The notes beneath the pieces are model-generated. The model had not been told where the DNA came from, searched no databases, and worked only from the letters and a program-made list of their open reading frames with translations. The position numbers were made by a program, and so were the translations under genes. From NCBI GenBank assembly GCA_016875255.1, contig VGRU01000041.1, forward strand, positions 1-20,096: a stretch of DNA of 20,096 bases. The letters are read 5' to 3'. This document shows, piece after piece, positions 7,444 to 13,204 of this stretch. Position 1 is the stretch's first letter. Every line of letters begins with the position of its first letter. The DNA is from Deltaproteobacteria bacterium. GTDB lineage: Bacteria > Desulfobacterota > BSN033 > UBA1163.

Positions 7444-7529
7444 TAAATAACCAAATTCCAAGCACCCCCGAGGAGGTCAAAATTCGAAGCACGAAATCCG
7501 AAATTCGAAACAATCTCAAATGACCAAAT

Positions 7530-7649
7530 TTTAAGGGAACCTCTAATAATTCCAAATTCGTCACTCCGGTGAAAACCGGAGTCCAGTCATATCAAGAGCT
7601 TCTGGATTCCGGCTTTCGCCGGAATGACATTTTTAGAGGTAGCCTTAAA
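7530..7649. mobile_element. MITE-like hairpin element, copy 3 (arms with ACCTCTAA)
   Basis: Outer arms 7530-7546 (TTTAAGGGAACCTCTAA) and 7633-7649 (TTAGAGGTAGCCTTAAA) match at 15 of 17 positions. The core hairpins are 7560-7586 (GTCACTCCGG...GGAGTCCAG) and 7602-7628; the latter is identical over 27 bases to the right hairpin of copy 2. No target-site duplication was evident. Confidence 0.7.
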
Positions 7650-7683
7650 TGTTCCAAACAAAAGAGTTTAGAAAATTTGAATT

Positions 7684-7909
7684 TTTGTATCACTTTAGCA
7701 TTTTGAAAAAAAGAGTTTTACGAGTCAATTGACCAAAAGATTTATCATAAAATCCCCCTTAATCCCCCTTTGCCTGCCTTTGGCAGGATAAAAAGGCCAA
7801 AGGGGGAAACCCTTATCTCCTCCCTTTGGCAAACCTGTCCTGAGTTTGCCGAAGGAGGGAGGTCGGGAGGGGTTTTACAAAGATTTTCAAACCGCTAAAG
7901 TGTTACAAA
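7684..7909. mobile_element. Composite repeat bounded by inverted GCTAAAGTG motifs
   Basis: The 26-base ends (left 7684-7709, read in reverse; right 7884-7909) share 23 positions, core TTCAAAnnGCTAAAGTG. Between them are AATCCCCCTT repeats and two hairpins: CCCCCTTT (7764-7771) with AAAGGGGG (7799-7806) around an inner CCTGCC/GGCAGG, and GGCAAAC (7828-7834) with GTTTGCC (7844-7850) extended by imperfect CTCC/GGAG pairs. ATTTTTG occurs at 7681-7687 and 7912-7918, a possible but weak duplication. Confidence 0.6.
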
Positions 7910-7997
7910 CTATTTTTGTTTTGTCTGGCGATTGGAATTTGGTGATTGGTTATTATTTGGTTATTGGGGTTTGGTTATTGATGATTGAACCCTGGTC

Positions 7998-8885
7998 ATG
8001 TCTATTATGGCAAATAAGATGACTGATAAACTTCCCATCTCCGTCTATGTTCTGACTTTTAACAACCATCGCACCATTGAGCGATGCCTGAAAAGCCTTC
8101 AGTGGGCGGAGGAATTGGTGGTTGTTGATTCCGGAAGCACGGATGGAACTTATGAAATCTGCCAGCGATACACAGATAAGCTCTACCGGAGGGAATTCGA
8201 GGGCCATCGCGATCAGTATCAGTATGCGGCCGATCTGACCACACGGCAATGGATCATGTTCGTTGACGCCGATGAAGAGGTCCCTCCGGAGTTGGTTGAA
8301 GAGATTGGAAGGATGTTAAGGGACAGCGCTGAGGGCGTGAGTGGTTTCTTTGTCTATCGTCAGACCTATTACCTTGGGAAATGGATTCGGTATGGCGGAT
8401 GGTATCCGGACGGAGAGATACGGCTCCACCGGAGGGATAAAGGAAGGTGGGAAGGCGGGCTCCATGCCAAGATCACGGTGGATGGCAAGGTCTCCGTTTT
8501 GAAGAACAAATATCTCCATTATACTTATCGGGATATCTCCGATCAGATTCAGACGATTGATAAATACTCGAAGATTGCGGCTGAAGATATGGCCCAAAGC
8601 GGAGAGAAGTTCAGTCTCTTCAGACTCCTCTTTCATCCCCCTTTCCGTTTTATCAAAGAATATCTTTTCAAATCCGGATTTCGGGATGGACTGCCCGGAT
8701 TGATCATCATCGTTTCAACGATGTTCTATGTCTTCATCAAATATGCCAAACTCTGGGAGATAATAAACTCAAATAAATCCCTCCCGCCCTCCCTTTTTCA
8801 AAGGGAGGAGATTCCTCCCCCCAATGTGACTCCCCCTTTGGAAAAGGGGGAGAAAGGGGGATTTAATAATATGTCAAAGAGCTAA
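7998..8885 (+). CDS. Glycosyltransferase family 2, WaaE/KdtX-like
   Basis: 295 residues as drawn. GT-A fold with SVYVLTFNNHRTIERCLKSL (15-34), nucleotide-sugar motif VVDSGSTDGT (42-51), EFEGHRDQYQYAAD and the metal-binding DADEEVP (90-96). This pattern matches the WaaE/KdtX group that adds a sugar (glucose in known cases) to the LPS inner-core heptose, fitting its place after the heptosyltransferases. Residues about 231-252 are hydrophobic and may associate with the membrane. From about residue 256 the sequence (INSNKSLPPSLFQREE...) is translated from a hairpin repeat, so the native C-terminus was probably shorter. The first ATG has no clear ribosome binding site; ATGs at 8007 and 8019 are alternatives. 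Donor and acceptor are not determined. Confidence 0.83.
   Translation: MSIMANKMTDKLPISVYVLTFNNHRTIERCLKSLQWAEELVVVDSGSTDGTYEICQRYTDKLYRREFEGHRDQYQYAADLTTRQWIMFVDADEEVPPELVEEIGRMLRDSAEGVSGFFVYRQTYYLGKWIRYGGWYPDGEIRLHRRDKGRWEGGLHAKITVDGKVSVLKNKYLHYTYRDISDQIQTIDKYSKIAAEDMAQSGEKFSLFRLLFHPPFRFIKEYLFKSGFRDGLPGLIIIVSTMFYVFIKYAKLWEIINSNKSLPPSLFQREEIPPPNVTPPLEKGEKGGFNNMSKS
8776..8868. repeat. CCCTCC/GGGGGA hairpin repeat inside the GT2 3' end
   Basis: Two hairpins: CTCCCTTT (8789-8796) with AAAGGGAG (8800-8807), and CTCCCCCTTT (8830-8839) with AAAGGGGGAG (8843-8852). The block starts AAATCCCTCC and ends GGGGGATTT, the same plan as 7750-7876, and is likewise followed by a GCTAAAGTG motif. Confidence 0.65.
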
Positions 8886-8897
8886 AGTGATCCAAAA
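8874..8897 (+). repeat. TTCAAAnnGCTAAAGTG motif, copy 3
   Basis: Reads GTCAAAGAGCTAAAGTGATCC. The GT2 stop codon TAA (8883-8885) is part of it. It lies 21 bases before the epimerase ATG. Confidence 0.5.
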
Positions 8898-8904
8898 TAC
8901 TTAA

Positions 8905-8910
8905 AAGGAG
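8905..8910 (+). promoter_or_regulatory. Ribosome binding site of the epimerase gene
   Basis: AAGGAG, 7 bases before ATG 8918; it selects this start over the out-of-frame ATG at 8911. Confidence 0.65.
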
Positions 8911-8917
8911 ATGAAAG

Positions 8918-9916
8918 ATGGCTCTCAATGAGGAAGCCTTTCAAGGAAAGAGGGTGCTGGTGACAGGGGGATTGGGTTTCATCGGATCGAATCTCTCCAT
9001 CCGGCTAATGGAGTTAGGAGCCAGGGTGACGATCGTCGATAATATGATGCCGCGCCTGGGAGGGAACCTTTTCAATGTGAAGGCGATCCTGGACCAGATC
9101 CAGATCAATTTCAGCGATGTCCGGGATGAACATTCGATGGACTATCTGGTGAAAGATCAGGATTTCATCTTTCATCTGGCGGGTCAGGTTAACCATGTGG
9201 ATAGCATCCGGAACCCCATTCAGGACCTGGACATCAACTGCCGGGGAACGCTGGTCCTTCTTGAATCGTGTCGAAAATATAATCGGGAAGTAAAGGTCAT
9301 CTTTTCAGGGACAAGAGGGGAATACGGGGCCAGTGTAAAACTTCCCGTCGGAGAAGACCACCCCACCAATCCCAAAGGCATCTATGCGGTGACCAACCTC
9401 TCTGCAGAGAAGATGGTCCTGGTCTACGACGATGTCCACAAGATCTCCGGGACCTGTCTCAGGATTACCAATACCTATGGACCCCGGCACCAGATGGCCC
9501 ACGATGAGTATGGTGTGTTCAACTGGTTTATCCGGAAGGCGATCGATGATGAGGTGATTCCCGTTTTTGGTGATGGTCATATTTTAAGAGATTTTCTTTA
9601 TGTGGATGATCTCGTTGACTGTTTTCTTCAAGTCGCTGCTTGTCCGACAGCTTTTGGAGAGGTCTTTAATGTCGGGACAGGCGTTCCCATCAGCTTCATC
9701 GATCTGGCCAAGAAGATTGTAGAGGTCGCCGGCTCGGGGAAGGTAGCCTTCACCGAATTTACAAAAGAGCGGAAGGAAGTGGAGCCAGGGGATTATTATA
9801 CGGACATTTCCAAAGTCAGGAAAGTCGTAGGATGGGCGCCCAAGATCTCTCTTGAAGAAGGCCTTCGAAAGACGGTCAAGTTTTACAGGAAGTATAAGGG
9901 GGAGTACTGGGGGTAA
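8918..9916 (+). CDS. NAD-dependent nucleotide-sugar epimerase/dehydratase (extended SDR)
   Basis: 332 residues, typical of extended short-chain dehydrogenases. The NAD-binding motif is TGGLGFIGSN (G17, G20, G23), with Asp41 (TIVDN) preferring NAD. HLAGQVNHVDS and LRITNTYGPRHQMAHDEYGV match GalE/UDP-sugar epimerase relatives, and GDGHILRDFLYVDDLVD is the substrate-binding stretch. The active site departs from the usual YxxxK: it reads Y156-AVT-N160, with Asn where Lys is expected, and the Ser/Thr position reads S130-G-T132-R-GEYG. Whether a whole subfamily shares the Asn I cannot tell from one sequence. Likely makes or epimerises a UDP/dTDP-sugar for the neighbouring aminotransferase and glycosyltransferases. 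Starts 32 bases after the GT2 stop, with a good ribosome binding site. Confidence 0.87.
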   Translation: MALNEEAFQGKRVLVTGGLGFIGSNLSIRLMELGARVTIVDNMMPRLGGNLFNVKAILDQIQINFSDVRDEHSMDYLVKDQDFIFHLAGQVNHVDSIRNPIQDLDINCRGTLVLLESCRKYNREVKVIFSGTRGEYGASVKLPVGEDHPTNPKGIYAVTNLSAEKMVLVYDDVHKISGTCLRITNTYGPRHQMAHDEYGVFNWFIRKAIDDEVIPVFGDGHILRDFLYVDDLVDCFLQVAACPTAFGEVFNVGTGVPISFIDLAKKIVEVAGSGKVAFTEFTKERKEVEPGDYYTDISKVRKVVGWAPKISLEEGLRKTVKFYRKYKGEYWG

Positions 9917-9927
9917 AAGTAATGCGG

Positions 9928-10008
9928 AATGCGGATTGCAGATTGCGGAATACAAAGATTAAAAAATTGGTTTTCAAATTCCGAAATCCGAATTCCGCAA
10001 TCCGCATT
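9928..10008. repeat. Inverted repeat AATGCGGATTGC before the aminotransferase
   Basis: AATGCGGATTGC (9928-9939) and GCAATCCGCATT (9997-10008) are perfect complements. AATTCCG/GATTGCGGAAT units lie between. An in-frame ATG at 9929 lies in this repeat; translation from it gives a repeat-derived leader, not family sequence. Confidence 0.65.
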
Positions 10009-10009
10009 T

Positions 10010-10013
10010 GAGG
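10010..10013 (+). promoter_or_regulatory. Ribosome binding site deciding the aminotransferase start
   Basis: GAGG, 5 bases before ATG 10019, where the family sequence MVPFIDLTRQY begins. Confidence 0.6.
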
Positions 10014-10018
10014 TAGAG

Positions 10019-11200
10019 ATGGTTCCATTCATCGATTTGACCAGGCAGTACAAAGAGATTGAGGATGAGATTTTCTCGGCCGCGAGGCGGGTTTTTGAGA
10101 AGGGGAGGTTCATTCTCGGAAAGGAGGTCTCTGCCTTTGAGGAGGAGTTTGCCCGTTATTGCGGGGCTCGATATGGAGTGGGAGTGAATTGCGGAACGGA
10201 TGCCCTTTACCTGGCCTTGAAGGCGGCCGGGATCGGGAAAGGCGATGAGATTATCACCGTCGCCAATTCTTTCATCGCCAGCGCTCTTGCCGTCTCTTTC
10301 ACAGGAGCAAAACCCCTCTTCGTGGATATTGATCCAGAAACCTATAACATAGACCCAAATGGGTTGGAAAATCTTTTGAAGAATCGAAGGGGGAAGAGGA
10401 TCAAAGCCATCCTTCCTGTTCACCTTTACGGGCTCCCCGCAGATATGGATGGAATTATGGATATTGCCAACCGTTACGATCTCACAATCATCGAAGATGC
10501 CTGTCAGGCCCACGGCGCAGAATATAAAAGAAAGAAGGTTGGTTCCTTCGGAGCCATGGGCTGTTTCAGCTTCTATCCAACGAAGAACCTGGGCGGGTCC
10601 GGAGACGGCGGCATGGTGATTACGGATGACAAGAAACTCTATGAAAAACTCCGGCTTTTTCGATGTTATGGAGAGAAGAAGAAATATGAGCATATTCTTA
10701 AGGGAGGCAACAGCCGTCTGGATGAAATCCAGGCCGCACTCCTGCGGGTCAAATTGAGGTATCTCGATCAATGGAATGAGCAGAGAAGAAGGAAAGCCTC
10801 CATCTACAAGAAGAAGCTTGAGGGGTCAGGGGTGGTTTGTCCGGTGGAGAAGAAAGGAAGCCACCATGTCTATCACCTCTTCGTTATTAGATCAAAGAGA
10901 AGAAATGGTCTTCAGGTTTTTTTAAAAGGAAAGGGGATCGATACCCTCATCCACTATCCTATCCCGATCCATCTTCAGAAGGCTTATAGGGAACTGGGTT
11001 ATGGCAGAGGAGATTTTCCAATGACGGAGAAGAGTTCAAGAGAAATTCTCTCTCTCCCTTTCTTTCCCGAGCTTACCGAATCAGAAATGGATGAGGTAGC
11101 AACCCAAATAAAGGTTTTCTTAGGTCAAGGTGACGGTTACGAAGCCCCTGCCTGCCGGCAGGCAGGCGTTTTGGTTAAAATCAATCTCGTTTCACGGTGA
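10019..11200 (+). CDS. DegT/DnrJ/EryC1/StrS sugar aminotransferase
   Basis: 393 residues. PLP-dependent fold-type I enzyme that converts a nucleotide-linked keto-sugar to an amino sugar, using an amino donor such as glutamate. Landmarks are the family start MVPFIDLTRQY, GVNCGTDALYLALKAAGIG (55-73), Asp160 in IIEDACQAHGAEY (pairs with the PLP ring nitrogen), and the Schiff-base Lys189 in CFSFYPTKNLGGSGDGG. HYPIPIHLQKAY near the end is also typical. Start 10019 is supported by GAGG and by family sequence; the frame extends upstream only through a repeat. The last about 20 residues (GDGYEAPACRQAGV...) are encoded by repeats, including a 20-base palindrome, and the TGA itself lies in the arm of the next repeat element. 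With the epimerase it probably makes an amino sugar; the substrate is undetermined. Confidence 0.9.
   Translation: MVPFIDLTRQYKEIEDEIFSAARRVFEKGRFILGKEVSAFEEEFARYCGARYGVGVNCGTDALYLALKAAGIGKGDEIITVANSFIASALAVSFTGAKPLFVDIDPETYNIDPNGLENLLKNRRGKRIKAILPVHLYGLPADMDGIMDIANRYDLTIIEDACQAHGAEYKRKKVGSFGAMGCFSFYPTKNLGGSGDGGMVITDDKKLYEKLRLFRCYGEKKKYEHILKGGNSRLDEIQAALLRVKLRYLDQWNEQRRRKASIYKKKLEGSGVVCPVEKKGSHHVYHLFVIRSKRRNGLQVFLKGKGIDTLIHYPIPIHLQKAYRELGYGRGDFPMTEKSSREILSLPFFPELTESEMDEVATQIKVFLGQGDGYEAPACRQAGVLVKINLVSR
11135..11166. repeat. GGTTACGAAGCCC fragment plus 20-bp perfect palindrome
   Basis: GGTTACGAAGCCC (11135-11147) is identical to the outer arm at 4934-4946 read in reverse. It runs into CCTGCCTGCC/GGCAGGCAGG (11147-11166), a perfect palindrome. 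Both lie inside the reading frame of the aminotransferase tail. Confidence 0.7.
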
Positions 11201-11314
11201 CGATGCTCGTATCGAAGCACGAAGTTCGAAACTTGAATCTCGAGTCTCCAGCGTCGATACGAGCTTCAATAACGACAACCGTAGCCTTCTAATAACGATA
11301 CGGGCATCGTTGCC
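11196..11314. repeat. Inverted-repeat element with GGTTACGA-GCCCGT arms, copy 2
   Basis: Left arm 11196-11214 (GGTGACGATGCTCGTATCG) and right arm 11296-11314 (CGATACGGGCATCGTTGCC) pair at 16 of 19 positions. A second inverted pair is inside: GCTCGTATCGA (11205-11215) with TCGATACGAGC (11254-11264). The aminotransferase stop codon (11198-11200) is in the left arm. CTGACC...ACTGAA follows the right arm, as it does in copy 1, just before the next glycosyltransferase. Confidence 0.65.
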
Positions 11315-11350
11315 CTGACCGTAACTGAATGACTTTATGTCCTGAAAAAT

Positions 11351-12523
11351 ATGAAGATCCTCCATCTCTTCAGCGATTGGAAATGGACAGGGCCCTCTGA
11401 GCCGATTGTGAGTCTCTGTAAAGAATTGGAGAGAAGAGGTCATGATGTTACTCTCGCTTATCGAAAGCCTCCGTTTCCTGTCGAGGATAGTTTAGAAAAA
11501 AGGGTTCTGGAAAGAAGTGTTCGTGCAACAGACCGGTTTCGTTTGAACCGCCCCCTGAAATTTTATTCCCCTTCTTCGATCAAGGATACTCTCTCTGATA
11601 TTATGGACCTTACCGATTACCTCCGCGCAGAAAATGTGGACGTGCTGAATGTCCACCAATCTCACGACCATATTATAGGAGGCATTGCGGCAAGGAGGTC
11701 TGGTTCTCCCGTCGTCGTCATCCGGACCGATCATAAACGGGATCCGATCAGCCCTCACCCAGGAAATCGTCTCCTCATCTCGAAACTGACCGACGGGATG
11801 ATCACTTTCTCTGATCGGGCGAGAAGAGAGGATGCGAAACATTTCGGACTTCCAAATGATAGAGTCTGCAAGATCAACCCTGCCTTAGATCTGGACCGAT
11901 ACCATCCTGAGAGAGAATTCAAGGACATGAGGTCCATGTTCGGGATTGGAAAGGATGAGATCGTCATCGGAATGGTGGCGCGGTTCCAGAAGTATCGGAG
12001 GACAAAGGTCTTCTTAGATGCGGTGAAACGTATTGTTAAAGAATATCCAAAGATCAAAGTGCTTCTGGTGGGCCGTTCGAGCCAGATGGAAGAGAGCGTC
12101 ATCAAACCGATGAGGAGACTTGGCATCGAGCCGTGGGTGGCGCTCGGGGGTTATCAGACGGAAAACTACCTTGATACATTGGCCTGTATGGATATTTTTG
12201 TCTTCCTGATGCCAGGTTCGGATGGAACAGCGAGAGCTTTGAGAGAAGCTATGGCCATGGGAAAACCAGCCGTCGTTGCGGATCGAGGGATCTTACCTGA
12301 ATTAGTGGAGGATGGAATATCAGGTTTTGTAGTTGAAGATACGCCGGAAGCATTGACAGAGGCGACCCTTCAACTCCTCAGAAATCCAGAGTTGAGGAAG
12401 TCAATGGGTAAAACGGCTCATGAGAAAGCCCAACGCGAGTTTCGTCTGGATCACCAGGCTGAGGCAGTAGAGGAATTCTATCAGAAGATAATAGGGCTCG
12501 GGAGATGGAAAAGATCCCGATAG
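11351..12523 (+). CDS. Glycosyltransferase family 4 (GT-B)
   Basis: 390 residues. The N-terminal acceptor half starts MKILHLFSDWKWTGPSEPIVSL, and the donor-binding half has IGMVARFQKYRRTKVFLDAV, LLVGRS, and the nucleotide-sugar loop GSDGTARALREAMAMGKPAVVADRGILPELV with the family's 'EAMAMGKP' helix. The last section FVVEDTPEALTEATLQLL is usual for GT4. These enzymes transfer a sugar with retained anomeric configuration to an LPS or glycan acceptor at the inner membrane. The gene directly follows the sugar-modifying pair and is next to the heptosyltransferases, which suggests a core-assembly role. Donor unknown. No clear Shine-Dalgarno is seen before the ATG; the first 150 bases upstream are repeat DNA. 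Confidence 0.85.
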   Translation: MKILHLFSDWKWTGPSEPIVSLCKELERRGHDVTLAYRKPPFPVEDSLEKRVLERSVRATDRFRLNRPLKFYSPSSIKDTLSDIMDLTDYLRAENVDVLNVHQSHDHIIGGIAARRSGSPVVVIRTDHKRDPISPHPGNRLLISKLTDGMITFSDRARREDAKHFGLPNDRVCKINPALDLDRYHPEREFKDMRSMFGIGKDEIVIGMVARFQKYRRTKVFLDAVKRIVKEYPKIKVLLVGRSSQMEESVIKPMRRLGIEPWVALGGYQTENYLDTLACMDIFVFLMPGSDGTARALREAMAMGKPAVVADRGILPELVEDGISGFVVEDTPEALTEATLQLLRNPELRKSMGKTAHEKAQREFRLDHQAEAVEEFYQKIIGLGRWKRSR

Positions 12524-12540
12524 GGATAATCGATAATAGG

Positions 12541-12558
12541 CCGGCGATTTATCGCCGG
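12541..12558. repeat. Hairpin left of the transposase
   Basis: CCGGCGAT (12541-12548), TT loop, ATCGCCGG (12551-12558): perfect stem. A smaller near-palindrome GTCCCATGGGGAC follows at about 12577-12589. It matches the plan of the hairpins at 13107-13126. Confidence 0.7.
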
Positions 12559-12612
12559 TGATGTAAATGAAAAAAGAAGTCCCATGGGGACGAATGAAAA
12601 AGGGGTCTGAAA

Positions 12613-13065
12613 ATGGCCAATTCTTACATCAGCCTTTATATTCACATCGTTTTCAGTACAAAGGAACGCCAGGCCATGATCACACCCGACTTGCAGAATC
12701 GATTGTGGGCCTATATGGGTGGGATCGCACGAGAGAATAATATGAAGGCGTTATCCATAGGTGGAACCCAGGATCACGTTCATGTCCTTCTATCGCTTCC
12801 CGCAACTCTTCCGGTGTCAAAGGCAGTGCAACTCATCAAAGGCGGTTCCTCAAAATGGATTCATGACACCTTTGCCGGCTTACGGAAATTTGCATGGCAG
12901 GAGGGATATGGCGCCTTCAGCGTAAATGTTTCCCTATTGGAAGATACGATCCGGTATATTGAAAGTCAGGGGGAGCATCATAAGCGGAAGACATTTCAGG
13001 AGGAATACATTGAGTTTTTAAGACGACACAGGATCGATTACGATGAACGGTATGTTTGGGGGTAG
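12613..13065 (+). CDS. IS200-type / REP-associated HUH (Y1) transposase
   Basis: 150 residues, the full length of a single-domain Y1 transposase. The metal-binding HUH motif is H55-V-H57 (GGTQDHVHVLLSLP) and the nucleophile is probably Tyr115 in TIRYIESQGEHH, with Gln119 in the usual position. The start SYISLYIHIVFSTKERQ and end EEYIEFLRRHRIDYDERYVWG are family-like. These enzymes cut and join single-stranded DNA at hairpins. No TnpB/IscB partner is present. Flanking hairpins (12541-12558, 13107-13126 and GTCCC/GCCCC palindromes on both sides) suggest either a complete small IS200-like element or a domesticated REP-type transposase. The frame is intact with catalytic residues, so it may be active. 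The only obvious mobile-element gene here. Confidence 0.88.
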   Translation: MANSYISLYIHIVFSTKERQAMITPDLQNRLWAYMGGIARENNMKALSIGGTQDHVHVLLSLPATLPVSKAVQLIKGGSSKWIHDTFAGLRKFAWQEGYGAFSVNVSLLEDTIRYIESQGEHHKRKTFQEEYIEFLRRHRIDYDERYVWG

Positions 13066-13071
13066 GATTCA

Positions 13072-13153
13072 GTCGTCCCAATGGGACTGTTCTATTATTT
13101 TATACCCCCAGCGATGAATCGCTGGGCTATTGTCGTTCAAGCCCCATTGGGGC
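13072..13153. repeat. Hairpin cluster right of the transposase
   Basis: Three hairpins in order: GTCCCAATGGGAC (about 13075-13088), CCCAGCGAT/GA/ATCGCTGGG (13107-13126), and GCCCCATTGGGGC (about 13141-13153). The sequence CTATTGTCGTTCAA separates the last two. The middle hairpin shares the GCGAT...ATCGC core with 12541-12558, so both sides of the gene carry a GCGAT hairpin followed by a GGG/CCC palindrome. Confidence 0.7.
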
Positions 13154-13204
13154 ACTAGTTATCATTCGTAACATTCGCATTATTTTCATTCGTGTGATTC
13201 GCAT

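Larger units (their letters stand above)
7325..7997. other. 673-base gene-free block of stacked repeats
   Basis: No credible gene on either strand. It holds the rest of hairpin element 2 (to 7443), degenerate AAATTCGAA/GAAATTCGAAAC units (about 7480-7510), hairpin element 3 (7530-7649) and a composite repeat between inverted GCTAAAGTG motifs (7684-7909). The last 90 bases before the GT2 gene are runs of GGTTATTG/TGATTGG-like units. No convincing promoter was recognised. Confidence 0.65.

Noticed and set aside
7311..7909. CRISPR array in the repeat-rich block
   Set aside because: Repeats are palindromic elements of different type and spacing; there are no regular repeat-spacer units or cas genes.
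9929..10018. Upstream extension of the aminotransferase start
   Set aside because: The 30 added codons are translated repeat DNA; family sequence and ribosome binding site point to ATG 10019.
9974..10771. 265-codon antisense open frame (- strand)
   Set aside because: Shadow of the DegT aminotransferase; low-complexity translation with no motif, no ribosome binding site.
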